Shown here: positions 6,909 through 14,445 of the stretch, in pieces
Layout of the letters: each line of letters starts with the position of its first letter
How positions within the stretch are numbered: position 1 is the first letter of the stretch
Translations under genes and position numbers: made by a program
NCBI GenBank assembly: GCA_028869615.1
Contig: JAGWRQ010000029.1
Coordinates: forward strand, 1 to 15,383
Source: Candidatus Methylomirabilota bacterium
GTDB taxonomy: Bacteria; Methylomirabilota; Methylomirabilia; Methylomirabilales; Methylomirabilaceae
DNA: 15,383 nt
Reading direction: 5' to 3'
Notes under the pieces: generated by a model
Databases searched by the model: none
Told to the model about the DNA's origin: nothing
Seen by the model: only the letters and a program-made list of their open reading frames with translations

Positions 6909-8179
6909 CAGCCAAACAATTCGGTGACCTTGTGGATCGCCTGTACCAGCGCGTCGATCTCGTCTCGCGTATTGTAGAAAGCCAGCGACGCCCTGGCGGT
7001 GGCCGGCACGCCGAACCGCTTCAGCACCGGCTGGGCACAGTGATGACCGGTCCGGATCGCAATCCCCTCTTGATCCAGGATCGTGCCGATGTCGTGCGCA
7101 TGGACACCGTCAAGGACAAAGGACAGGATACTCGCCTTCTCTTTGGCGGTCCCGATGATCCGCAGGCCAGGGATGACGGAGATGGCGTCCGTCGCGTACG
7201 CCAGCAACTCGCCCTCGTAGGCAGCGATCCGGTCCAGCCCCAGGCTGCTCACGTAATCGACCGCCGCGCCAAGCCCAATGGCGCCTGCGATGTGGGGTGT
7301 CCCAGCCTCGAACTTTAACGGCGCTTCGTTGTAGATCGTCTTCTCGAACGTGACGGAGAGGATCATGTCGCCCCCGCCCTGGTATGGCGGCATGACGTCA
7401 AGGTGGTCAGCCTTGCCGAACACGACACCGATGCCGGTAGGACCAAACAGCTTGTGGCCGGAGCACACATAGAAGTCGCAGTCCAGCGCTTGCACATCTA
7501 CCGACAGGTGAGGCGCGGCCTGGGCCCCATCGATCAGGACGGGAACACCTCGCTCGTGCGCCATCTCAATCACCTGTTTCACCGGGTTGATCGTGCCAAG
7601 GGCATTTGAGACGTGCACGATCGACACCAGCCGCGTTCTTTCACTGAACAGCCGCTCGTATTCGTCGAGTCGCAACTCGCCCTCGTCGTTGATCGGTGCG
7701 ACCCGCAGGACCGCGCCGGTTTCCTGGCACACGATCTGCCATGGGACGATATTCGAGTGATGCTCCATCTCGGAGATGAGGATCTCGTCCCCCACCGAAA
7801 GAAGTGGCCTGGCAAAGCTGTGGGCCACCAGATTGATCCCCTCCGTAGCGCCGCGAACGAAGATGATCTCGCGCGCATCCCTCGCGTTGAGAAAGCGCGC
7901 CACCTTAGCCCTGGCACCCTCAAAGGCCTCCGTGGCCCGCTCACTCAAGAGGTGGACCCCCCGGTGCACATTCGAGTTTTCAGCCAGGTAATACTGCTCG
8001 ATCGTCTCGATGACAGATTTCGGCTTCTGACTCGTGGCTGCGTTGTCAAGGTACACCAGCGGCCTGCCGCGGATCTGCTGCCGCAAAACTGGAAAATCCT
8101 CCCGGATGCGCTCCACGTCAAATGTCATGCGTTCCTCAGGCAACGTAACCGATGCGGCCATCCCCGTCACTGCTCTCAT
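6908..8179 (-). CDS. sufS: Cysteine desulfurase SufS
   Basis: A group II PLP-dependent cysteine desulfurase of 423 residues that removes sulfur from L-cysteine, leaving alanine and an enzyme persulfide. Motifs: [11 protein letters not shown] (43-53), EMEHHSN (137-143), DGAQAAPH (217-224), the PLP Schiff-base lysine in [12 protein letters not shown] (K243) and the catalytic cysteine in RTGHHCAQP (C381). The short Cys loop is typical of SufS rather than IscS. The start at 8179 overlaps the sufD stop as ATGA and has GAGGAG five bases before it. The internal ATG at 8128 (MTFDVERIR), which also has a GAGG five bases upstream, matches the usual SufS N-terminus and would give 406 residues. The extra 17 residues could therefore be untranslated or non-essential. 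Confidence 0.95.
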   Translation of the reverse strand: MRAVTGMAASVTLPEERMTFDVERIREDFPVLRQQIRGRPLVYLDNAATSQKPKSVIETIEQYYLAENSNVHRGVHLLSERATEAFEGARAKVARFLNARDAREIIFVRGATEGINLVAHSFARPLLSVGDEILISEMEHHSNIVPWQIVCQETGAVLRVAPINDEGELRLDEYERLFSERTRLVSIVHVSNALGTINPVKQVIEMAHERGVPVLIDGAQAAPHLSVDVQALDCDFYVCSGHKLFGPTGIGVVFGKADHLDVMPPYQGGGDMILSVTFEKTIYNEAPLKFEAGTPHIAGAIGLGAAVDYVSSLGLDRIAAYEGELLAYATDAISVIPGLRIIGTAKEKASILSFVLDGVHAHDIGTILDQEGIAIRTGHHCAQPVLKRFGVPATARASLAFYNTRDEIDALVQAIHKVTELFG

Positions 8180-9546
8180 GATCTCTCCTCAGGCGTTGAG
8201 CCGTTGCCGAGCCGCGTGAGCAGGAGCGCTTCGAGCCTGGATCGGACCGGCTTAATCGTGATCCGGCTGAGCAGTTCGCTCGCAAACGCATAGGTCAGCA
8301 AACTCTCAGCAGCCCCACGATCAACGCCGCGAGAACGCAGATAGAACATCGCTTCCTGATCATGCTGGCCGATGGTCGTGCCATGCGTGCATTTTACGTC
8401 ATTGTTGAAGATCTCTAACTGCGGCTTGCTGTCGATAACGGCGTCCTCGGAGAGCAGGAGGTTCTTGTTGACCTGCTTGGCGTCGGTTTTCTGGGCGGCC
8501 TTATGAACGACGATCTTGCCGTTGAAAACCCCCCTCGACTTCCCATCGAGGATACCCTTATAGAGCTGACGGCTGTTGCAATGTGGCTGGACATGATCGA
8601 TCCGCGTGTGATTATCCACGTGCTGCCGACCCGTCACCATATAGAGGCCATTGAGGGTGCACTCAGCGCCTTCCCCCTCGAGCGCCACGTCCAGATTGTT
8701 CCGAACGAGGGCGCCGCCGAGATCAATAGCGTAGGACGAGAACGTGCTGTCGCGGCCAAGCTGTGCCTGCACCGTTGCCACGTGGAAGGCCTCCTCGCTT
8801 TCCCGCTGCACCTTATAATAGTCGATCATCGCATTCTCACCGCCGACGATCTCGGTAACCGCATTGGTACAATAGACTTCGTTTCTCAAACCAACATAGC
8901 TCTCGACAATCCGAGCCTGGCTATGAGATCCGACTACGATCAGGTTCCGCGGATACGACACTGTGGCGAAACCGCTCTCATCGTCAACCGACCTGAACCG
9001 CGCCGAGGAGACGAACAGCAGGTGGATGGGCGCCTCAACGATTGTGTCCTTTGGGATGGATACGAACGCTCCATCCTCCATGAAGGCTGTGTTGAGGGCC
9101 ACAAACGCCTGATCGTGGTAACTGGCGTACTGAGCCAGGTGCGCCTCGACCGATGCCGGGTTGCAGGCAAGTACCGTTGCCAGGCTGCTCACCACGATAC
9201 CTTCCGGAAGCTTCTCAAGCGACGAAAGATCGGACGAGTAATGGCCGTTCACGAAGACGAGTTGGGCGCACGCCACCTCCTCGAGGGTAAAGGGCTCGAG
9301 GGGTTCGACCGGCAGCATCCCCCAGGCCTGTCCAGCACGCCTGAACGGGGTCTTGGCAATCGGGGCGACGTTGGTATACTTCCACTCTTCGAGTCGGGTC
9401 GTGGGAAACCCCAGTTCGACGAACCGGCCGAACGCCGCTGTGCGAATCTGGTTAATCCACTGGGGTCGCCCGTCCCCGCTGTCCCTCTCAATCCGCTCGA
9501 AGTCTACGCGATAGCTGTCCAGCTCTTCTGCGACTTGAAGCATCAC
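8176..9546 (-). CDS. sufD: SufD scaffold subunit of the SufBCD complex
   Basis: A 456-residue SufD that pairs with SufB on the SufC ATPase to build Fe-S clusters in the cytoplasm. The N-terminal [10 protein letters not shown] (51-60) and [20 protein letters not shown] region are typical of SufD. The C-terminal beta-helix includes [13 protein letters not shown] (311-323), [20 protein letters not shown] (337-356) and [13 protein letters not shown] (381-393, with H388 in the position of the SufD His implicated in assembly at the SufB-SufD interface). The first start is GTG at 9546, immediately followed by ATG at 9543. AGGAGG lies 10 and 13 bases upstream respectively and overlaps the sufC TAG stop, so sufC and sufD are tightly coupled. 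The stop overlaps sufS by four bases. Confidence 0.93.
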   Translation of the reverse strand: MMLQVAEELDSYRVDFERIERDSGDGRPQWINQIRTAAFGRFVELGFPTTRLEEWKYTNVAPIAKTPFRRAGQAWGMLPVEPLEPFTLEEVACAQLVFVNGHYSSDLSSLEKLPEGIVVSSLATVLACNPASVEAHLAQYASYHDQAFVALNTAFMEDGAFVSIPKDTIVEAPIHLLFVSSARFRSVDDESGFATVSYPRNLIVVGSHSQARIVESYVGLRNEVYCTNAVTEIVGGENAMIDYYKVQRESEEAFHVATVQAQLGRDSTFSSYAIDLGGALVRNNLDVALEGEGAECTLNGLYMVTGRQHVDNHTRIDHVQPHCNSRQLYKGILDGKSRGVFNGKIVVHKAAQKTDAKQVNKNLLLSEDAVIDSKPQLEIFNNDVKCTHGTTIGQHDQEAMFYLRSRGVDRGAAESLLTYAFASELLSRITIKPVRSRLEALLLTRLGNGSTPEERS

Positions 9547-9560
9547 GCCGCTACTGCCTC

Positions 9561-10331
9561 CTACACAATCGTCTGCTGGGCGAGATCGACTTCCGCTCTG
9601 ATCCAGTCATACCCTTTCGCCTCGAGTTCGAGGGCCAGCGCCTGCCCCCCTGACTTGACGATCCGCCCCTCAAAGAGCACGTGGACGAAGTCGGGAGTCA
9701 CGTAGTTCAGCAACCGCTGGTAATGGGTAATCAGGATCATCGCACGGTCCGGGCTCCTGAGCGCATCGATGCCGTTCGCCACGATCCTCAAGGCATCGAT
9801 GTCCAGGCCGGAATCGGTCTCGTCCAGGATCGCCAGCTTGGGTTCGAGCACGGCCATCTGGAAGATCTCGTTCCGCTTCTTCTCCCCGCCGGAGAAGCCT
9901 TCGTTGAGCGGACGATTCAAGAGATCCTGGTCCAGCTCGACAAGCTTCATCTTTTCCTTGATCAGGTTGAGGAAGTCGATAGCATCCAGCTCTTCGAGGC
10001 CGCGGTGCTTTCTTGTGGCATTCACTGCCGCCTTCAGGAAGTAGCTGGTGCTCACCCCGGGAATCTCCACCGGATATTGAAAGGCCAGGAAGACCCCCTC
10101 GCGAGCGCGCTCTTCCGGAGGCATCCGGAGCAGGTCCTTCCCCTCGTACACCACCTCGCCGGCCGTGACCTTGTACGTGTCCCGACCGGCAAGCAGATGG
10201 GCCAGGGTGCTCTTACCCGAGCCGTTCGGACCCATGACGGCGTGGACTTCGCCTGCCTTGACCACAAGATCGATGCCACGCAGGATCTCGTTGTCGCCGA
10301 CTTGCGCGTGCAGGTTCTTAATTGTGAGCAT
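9561..10331 (-). CDS. sufC: SufC ATPase of the SufBCD complex
   Basis: A 256-residue ABC-type ATPase without membrane segments that powers conformational change in the SufBCD scaffold. Walker A is GPNGSGKST (34-42), the Q-loop lies in LAFQYPVEIPG (82-92), the signature is FSGGEKKRNE (146-155), Walker B is LAILDETDSGLD (167-178, with catalytic E171) and the switch histidine is in ITHYQRLL (H203). The SGGEKKRNE form and the ETDSGLDIDAL ending are specific to SufC rather than transporter ATPases. GGGG sits seven bases before the ATG. It begins 14 bases after sufB and ends 14 bases before sufD. Confidence 0.97.
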   Translation of the reverse strand: MLTIKNLHAQVGDNEILRGIDLVVKAGEVHAVMGPNGSGKSTLAHLLAGRDTYKVTAGEVVYEGKDLLRMPPEERAREGVFLAFQYPVEIPGVSTSYFLKAAVNATRKHRGLEELDAIDFLNLIKEKMKLVELDQDLLNRPLNEGFSGGEKKRNEIFQMAVLEPKLAILDETDSGLDIDALRIVANGIDALRSPDRAMILITHYQRLLNYVTPDFVHVLFEGRIVKSGGQALALELEAKGYDWIRAEVDLAQQTIV

Positions 10332-10345
10332 GCCTGATCCCCGAA

Positions 10346-11806
10346 TTATCCAACGCTCCCCTCGAGGCTCACGCCCAGCAGCTTCTGGGCCTCCACGGCG
10401 AACTCCATCGGCAGTTCACGCAAGACTGTCTTACAGAAGCCGTTGACGATCAGATTGACGGCATCCTCGGCCGAGATCCCGCGCTGCTTGCAGTAAAAGA
10501 GTTGATCCTCGCCGATCTTCGAGGTCGAGGCCTCGTGCTCGAGTTGCGAGGAGTCGTTGTTCACCTCCAGGTAGGGAAACGTATGGGCGCCGCACTGATC
10601 GCCGAGCAGCAACGAGTCGCACTGCGAGTAGTTTCGGGCGCCGGTCGCCCCTTTCATGATCTTGACCAGTCCCCGGTAGCTGTTCTGCCCGTGGCCGGCG
10701 GAGATTCCCTTCGAAATGATGGTGCTCCTGGTGCGCTTGCCGAGATGGATCATCTTGGTGCCGGTGTCCGCCTGCTGGTAGTGGTTGGTCAGCGCGACCG
10801 AGTAGAACTCCCCGGTCGAATCGTCGCCCTGCAGGATGCAGCCCGGGTATTTCCAGGTGATCGCCGAGCCGGTCTCCACCTGCGTCCAGGAGATCTTGGC
10901 GCGCTTCCCCAGGCACTTGCCCCGCTTGGTGACAAAGTTGTAGATGCCGCCCTTGCCCTCCTTATCGCCCGGATACCAGTTCTGGACCGTCGAGTACTTG
11001 ATCTGGGCGTCGTCGTGGGCGATCAGCTCCACGACCGCCGCGTGCAACTGGTTCACGTCCCGCATCGGGGCGGTGCACCCTTCCAGGTAGCTCACATAGG
11101 CCCCTTCATCAGCGATGATCAGGGTCCGCTCGAACTGGCCCGTCTCGGCGGCGTTGATCCGGAAGTAGGTCGAAAGCTCCATCGGGCAGCGTACGCCTTT
11201 CGGGATATAGCAGAACGACCCGTCGCTGAAGACGGCGGAGTTCAGCGAGGCGAAGAAGTTATCGGTATGGGGCACGATAGACCCGAGGTACTTCCTGACC
11301 AGATCCGGGTGGTTCTGCACCGCCTCGGAGAAGGAGCAGAAGATGATCCCAAGCTCGCCGAGCTTCTCCTTGAACGTCGTAGCAACCGAGACGCTGTCGA
11401 AGACCGCATCGACCGCGATGCCGCTGAGCCGCTTTTGCTCCGCCAAAGGGATACCCAGCTTCTCGAATGTCTCCAGCAGCTTCGGATCGACCTCATTGAG
11501 GCTCTTGGGCCCATCCATCTGCCGCTTGGGCGCCGCGTAGTACCGGATGGCCTGGTAATCGATAGGTGGATATTTGACGTTAGCCCACTTCGGCTCCGCC
11601 TCTGACTTTTCCAGCTTCGCCCAATGCCGGTAGGCTTTCAGGCGCCACTGCAACATCCAGTCTGGCTCATTTTTCTTGGCGGAGATGAGACGGATAATCT
11701 CCTCGTTCAGTCCGCGAGGAACAGCCTCTTCCTCAATCTCCGTCACAAACCCGTACTTATATTCCTGGTTAGCCAGGGCCTCGATCGCCTTTGAGCTACT
11801 GCTCAT
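10346..11806 (-). CDS. sufB: SufB scaffold subunit of the SufBCD complex
   Basis: SufB, the main cluster-building subunit, 486 residues from the start chosen here. Motifs: [20 protein letters not shown] (89-108), [21 protein letters not shown] (180-200), SYLEGCTAP (239-247), NSYRGLVKI (375-383) and [21 protein letters not shown] (392-412). By alignment with the E. coli protein, C396 is the likely persulfide-accepting Cys, and SQLEHEAST (420-428) carries the Glu needed for assembly. A longer frame reaches 11896, but its extra 30 residues look non-coding. AAGGAGAGG lies just upstream of the ATG at 11806, so I use that start. It is separated from mrp by 149 bases containing a possible promoter. 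Confidence 0.96.
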   Translation of the reverse strand: MSSSSKAIEALANQEYKYGFVTEIEEEAVPRGLNEEIIRLISAKKNEPDWMLQWRLKAYRHWAKLEKSEAEPKWANVKYPPIDYQAIRYYAAPKRQMDGPKSLNEVDPKLLETFEKLGIPLAEQKRLSGIAVDAVFDSVSVATTFKEKLGELGIIFCSFSEAVQNHPDLVRKYLGSIVPHTDNFFASLNSAVFSDGSFCYIPKGVRCPMELSTYFRINAAETGQFERTLIIADEGAYVSYLEGCTAPMRDVNQLHAAVVELIAHDDAQIKYSTVQNWYPGDKEGKGGIYNFVTKRGKCLGKRAKISWTQVETGSAITWKYPGCILQGDDSTGEFYSVALTNHYQQADTGTKMIHLGKRTRSTIISKGISAGHGQNSYRGLVKIMKGATGARNYSQCDSLLLGDQCGAHTFPYLEVNNDSSQLEHEASTSKIGEDQLFYCKQRGISAEDAVNLIVNGFCKTVLRELPMEFAVEAQKLLGVSLEGSVG

Positions 11807-11899
11807 GGCCTCTCCTTCGTCCCTTCTTTTTTGCATCTCACGCCACGGAGGTCTGCTCACCGATCCCGGTACTTGGAACGGCCAGCCTTCCAACACATA

Positions 11900-11935
11900 C
11901 TACTTAATTTTAGCGCCATCGGCCTCCGTTTTCCA
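11900..11935 (-). promoter_or_regulatory. Possible sigma-70 promoter for the sufBCDSU genes
   Basis: In the 149-base mrp-sufB gap the minus strand reads TGGAAA (11935-11930), a 17-base spacer, then TAAAAT (11912-11907). These are 4/6 and 5/6 matches to the -35 and -10 consensus. Transcription would begin near 11900, giving a leader of roughly 95 bases before sufB. I see no recognisable IscR or SufR operator palindrome around it. Confidence 0.35.
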
Positions 11936-11955
11936 TACCTTTTCCGCGTCGCGCC

Positions 11956-13038
11956 TTACCGCATCACCACCACGGGCGCTGTACGGAGCGGACCGGTAGC
12001 CGCATTGGCGATGCTGATCCTGGCGGCCAGCGCACCCGCCACCTCGTGAAAGGCCCTCGCAACAGGCGAGTCAGCCGACTCCATGGCCACGGGCCTTCCC
12101 TCGTCGCTACTGCGGCGGATATGCGGATCGAGCGGAATCTCGCCCAGAAACGGGATCTCGGCCTTCTCGCTTGCCGCCTTCGCCCCGCCATGCCCGAAGA
12201 TCTCATCGCGGTGGCCGCACTGCGAGCAGGCATAGTAGCTCATATTCTCGACGATCCCCAAGATCGGGGTCTTGAGCTTGTTGAACATCAAGATGGCCTT
12301 GGAGGCTACCTCCAGCGCCACATCCTGGGGGGTGGAGACGATGACAGCGCCGGTAAGCGGAATCATTTGGCACAGGCTCAGTTGAATATCGCCCGTTCCT
12401 GGCGGTAGATCGATCACCAGGTAGTCCAATTCCCCCCACTCGACGTGGCCCAGGAATTCCTGGACCATCTTGTGCAGCATCGGGCCCCGCCAGACCACCG
12501 CCTCATTCTTCGGCAGGAAGAACGCCATGGACATGATCTTCACGCCATGCATCAGGGGTGGGATCAGCTTCCCGGCTTCCGTCTGCTGTAGCTCGCCCCC
12601 TCCGCCCATGAGCTTGGGAATACACGGGCCGTAGACGTCCGCATCCATGAGCCCGACCCTGGCGCCCGTCCGCATCAGGGCAACGGCCAGGTTCGCCGCC
12701 ACCGTTGATTTACCGACCCCCCCTTTGCCGCTCGCGACAGCCACCGTGTTGAGCACCCCAGGCAGGTACGACGGTTGAGGCTCGCGGGAGGTGGTGACAC
12801 GGGAGGTCATAGTGACCTCTACCTGCTCTACACAGGGGAGGGCGGCCACGACCTGCCTGGCGCCCTCTTCCATCTGCTTTCGGACCGGGCAGGCGGGGGT
12901 CGTCAGCTCGATAGCGAATCGCACCTTGCCGCCATCAATCTGTACGTCCCTGATGAAGCCAAGCGAGACGATATCGCGATGGAGATCCGGATCTTGGATC
13001 TTGGCAAGCGCCTCAAGCACCGCTTGTTCTGTAACCAT
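11956..13038 (-). CDS. mrp: Mrp/ApbC P-loop Fe-S carrier ATPase with N-terminal DUF59 domain
   Basis: A 360-residue Mrp/ApbC/NBP35-family protein that binds and transfers Fe-S clusters in an ATP-dependent way. Residues 1-80 form a DUF59 domain (IQDPDL, 14-19; LTTPACPVR, 45-53). Residues 100-350 are the MinD-like ATPase with the deviant Walker A SGKGGVGKST (103-112), DADVYGP (132-138), VIDLPPGTGD (208-217) and the cluster-binding CxxC in YYACSQCGH (C271, C274). The frame is open to a GTG at 13065, but the ATG at 13038 has AAGGA six to seven bases upstream and gives the usual N-terminus, so it is preferred. It lies 149 bases upstream of sufB. Its presence at the head of the SUF block supports a role as cluster carrier for the assembly system. 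Confidence 0.94.
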   Translation of the reverse strand: MVTEQAVLEALAKIQDPDLHRDIVSLGFIRDVQIDGGKVRFAIELTTPACPVRKQMEEGARQVVAALPCVEQVEVTMTSRVTTSREPQPSYLPGVLNTVAVASGKGGVGKSTVAANLAVALMRTGARVGLMDADVYGPCIPKLMGGGGELQQTEAGKLIPPLMHGVKIMSMAFFLPKNEAVVWRGPMLHKMVQEFLGHVEWGELDYLVIDLPPGTGDIQLSLCQMIPLTGAVIVSTPQDVALEVASKAILMFNKLKTPILGIVENMSYYACSQCGHRDEIFGHGGAKAASEKAEIPFLGEIPLDPHIRRSSDEGRPVAMESADSPVARAFHEVAGALAARISIANAATGPLRTAPVVVMR

Positions 13039-13075
13039 TTCAGTTCCTTTTGCCCTCTCTCCCACACGTTCACGG

Positions 13076-13384
13076 TCAGGCGGCTATATCGGCCTGGACC
13101 TCTCGCTGAATCCGATCAAGCCAACTGTCCGTGCGATCCCAGTCCGACACCCCTACGCCCGGCAGCCGATCAATGTCAATCGTCGACACGAACTCTCGGA
13201 CCGTGAAGCCGCAGCGCGAACAGCGCTTATAATAGAACCTATTATTGTCGCCCTCCACCTGTATCGCCCCGATCCGACTCATACGGGCCTGGCAACACCG
13301 GCTCGGCATGGGAGGAGATATGATCTTATAAGGATAGCTGTTCCTGGCCTTCTTCTCCGCGGAGTATTCGATAATGCTGACCAT
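13076..13384 (-). CDS. Small Cys-rich, zinc-ribbon-like protein of unknown function
   Basis: A 102-residue protein I do not recognise by family. From the N-terminus it shows MVSIIEYSAEKKARN, then PSRCCQARMSRIG (C34, C35), a spacer of about 20 residues, and FYYKRCSRCGFTVREF with a Cys-x2-Cys knuckle. This is followed by an acidic, Trp-containing tail. Two Cys pairs around a beta-like spacer suggest a zinc ribbon, although the first pair is adjacent (CC) rather than CxxC, which is unusual. The frame is open further upstream to 13720, but it overlaps the receiver gene and its composition there is poor. The ATG at 13384 has a G-rich site (AGGGGGG) four bases upstream and is preferred. It lies 37 bases before mrp in the same direction, so it may be co-transcribed with the Fe-S genes. 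Confidence 0.6.
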   Translation of the reverse strand: MVSIIEYSAEKKARNSYPYKIISPPMPSRCCQARMSRIGAIQVEGDNNRFYYKRCSRCGFTVREFVSTIDIDRLPGVGVSDWDRTDSWLDRIQREVQADIAA

Positions 13385-13515
13385 CTGACCCCCCTGGGGC
13401 AATGGTTCCTCCATCCCACCTCGTGGATCAGAAACGGCTTTGCTTCGTCCGTAGTGACGCAATGTGTAGGAACGATGATATGAATTGCGCATTTTACCAC
13501 TCCCGCTTTGCGAGA

Positions 13516-13532
13516 TCCCTCTGAAAGAGGGA
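13516..13532. other. Perfect 7-base-pair stem-loop in the receiver / Cys-rich gene gap
   Basis: TCCCTCT and AGAGGGA flank a three-base loop (GAA on the plus strand), starting about 20 bases after the receiver-gene stop on the minus strand. No T-run follows, so it is not a clear terminator. It could stabilise or process the mRNA between the two genes. The rest of the 169-base gap holds nothing I can name with confidence. Confidence 0.5.
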
Positions 13533-13553
13533 GCCCATCGACAATCTCCATCA

Positions 13554-13943
13554 CTATGTTGACGTTGAACCGGATACAAATCTGGTCCGTTCTGTCTGCG
13601 CCAACCCAGCCAAGAGCGCCTCCATTGCGCCGGCGGAATCAGAGGGCAGCGTGATGTACGATACCCCCTTGTGGGAGACGGCCCGCGCATCCAACTGGGG
13701 CCGTGTCGAAACCGCCACAATCGGCAGCGCAGGGGCCAGCTCCTGAATGGCCGCGAGGATCAGGAGACAGTCAAGCCCCCGCGTCTCCAGATCCAGGATC
13801 AGGAGATCGGCATCAACAACCTCGGCCACCGCCAGAGCTTCCAGCCCGCACTCACAGACCGTGAGGCGATACCCAGCTTTGCTGAACGCTTTGGACGCCG
13901 CGTCCACCAACTCTATACTATTGGAACACAGCATTACATGCAT
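13554..13943 (-). CDS. Stand-alone receiver-like protein with degenerate active site
   Basis: A 129-residue protein that reads as a response-regulator receiver fold and nothing else. The beta-3 phospho-acceptor position is kept in ADLLILDLETRG (D51), and beta-4 ends in IVAVSTRP (S79/T80). Two other hallmarks are missing: the acidic pair after beta-1 (the segment is MHVMLCSNS) and the invariant Lys of the K-P motif (here ITLPSD, Leu99). Without these, normal phosphorylation is doubtful, so it may be a pseudo-receiver that works by protein contact. AAGGAT lies about 8-10 bases before the ATG, and a plausible promoter is 40-60 bases upstream. It is the first gene of the long minus-strand run leading into mrp and suf, but a regulatory link to Fe-S assembly is only suggested by position. 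Confidence 0.72.
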   Translation of the reverse strand: MHVMLCSNSIELVDAASKAFSKAGYRLTVCECGLEALAVAEVVDADLLILDLETRGLDCLLILAAIQELAPALPIVAVSTRPQLDARAVSHKGVSYITLPSDSAGAMEALLAGLAQTERTRFVSGSTST

Positions 13944-13971
13944 GTTTACCGATCCTTCATCTGGCCTGGTA

Positions 13972-14007
13972 ACACCTTATTAATTAAGCAAAGGCCGTAC
14001 CAGTCAA
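13972..14007 (-). promoter_or_regulatory. Probable sigma-70 promoter for the receiver gene
   Basis: On the minus strand TTGACT (14007-14002) is followed by exactly 17 bases and then ATTAAT (13984-13979), matching 5/6 and 4/6 of the -35 and -10 consensus in an AT-rich pocket. Transcription would start near 13972, giving a leader of about 30 bases to the ATG at 13943. It is the best-looking promoter in the window and could drive the downstream genes too. Confidence 0.5.
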
Positions 14008-14235
14008 TTGGGGAAAGCCGACCAGGGAGGGTACCTGCCTAACTATTTATAACTAAAGGAATGGTGTGAATTAAGGAAGGATTATCTTGTCGCGGGAAAT
14101 CTTCGGTAGGATGGGAATTCTTCCGAGGGGGTCGGAGTTTCTCCGGGGACGCGCTCGTCATCCCCAGCTACGATACCCCTTTCCTCAGCTTTGGGGTGTG
14201 TAGCCTCTCCGATGATGGGTGTGGTGCCAGCCGCA

Positions 14236-14319
14236 GTAGATGCCGAAGTCCAGGTCGGCGCAGTCGAACTGAAACAGCTCCCGCAGGAGCATTTGAAACT
14301 TAACCGCCTGGGCAGTCAT
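14236..14319 (-). pseudogene. Fragment of a restriction-modification DNA methyltransferase N-terminus
   Basis: Within a minus-strand frame (14185-14442) the translation reads MTAQAVKF, then QMLLRELFQFDCADLDFGIY. The stretch LRELFQFDCADLDFGIY is the start of large site-specific adenine methyltransferases of the Mod / type ISP restriction-modification kind. There the next residues are normally Arg-Ile-Met-Asn. Here the sequence turns at 14235 into unrelated residues (CGWHHTHHRRG) and stops at 14187. Only about 28 of the many hundreds of residues remain, so this is a relic and not a working gene. The recognition rests on memory of the family's motif, without a search. It lies just downstream of the nuclease-like gene in the same direction. 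Confidence 0.6.
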
Positions 14320-14445
14320 CATCTTCCGTTCATATCGGTTATTGAACAGCGAACATAGAACTAAGCCGCGCAGCCCCTTGCGCCATGTGATGCAACGCGC
14401 ACATCGGCGTCGGCTTGGGTGACTGGTTAAGCGGCGTAACCATCA

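Larger units (their letters stand above)
13944..14445. other. 502-base stretch without an intact gene
   Basis: This gap separates the receiver gene from the nuclease-like gene. From left to right it holds the receiver-gene leader and promoter (to about 14007), then about 175 bases without a convincing gene (14010-14184), then a minus-strand frame open between TGA stops at 14443 and 14185. That last frame contains a methyltransferase relic, described separately. I see no tRNA, direct-repeat target site or intact insertion sequence. The breakdown of coding sequence here fits an old insertion and deletion site. Confidence 0.6.

Noticed and set aside
8503..9705. Long plus-strand open frame of 400 codons opposite sufD
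   Set aside because: It lies antisense to a clearly conserved gene. Long open frames on the opposite strand are expected in GC-rich coding sequence, and the translation shows no family features.
10502..11605. Long plus-strand open frame of 367 codons opposite sufB
   Set aside because: It is an antisense shadow of sufB, with a low-complexity Arg/Val/Leu/Asp composition and no domain.
12984..13003. GATC heptamer-like repeat (GATCCG, GATCTTG, GATCTTG) inside mrp
   Set aside because: It resembles the intergenic GATC array but encodes the conserved DUF59 motif IQDPDL, so protein constraint explains it.
13279..13554. Minus-strand frame of 91 codons starting GTG-ATG on the receiver-gene stop (TAGTGATG)
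   Set aside because: The coupling-like start is tempting, but it overlaps the better-supported Cys-rich gene by over 100 bases, has no recognisable motif and shows weak codon bias. It could be an older, frameshifted start of that gene.
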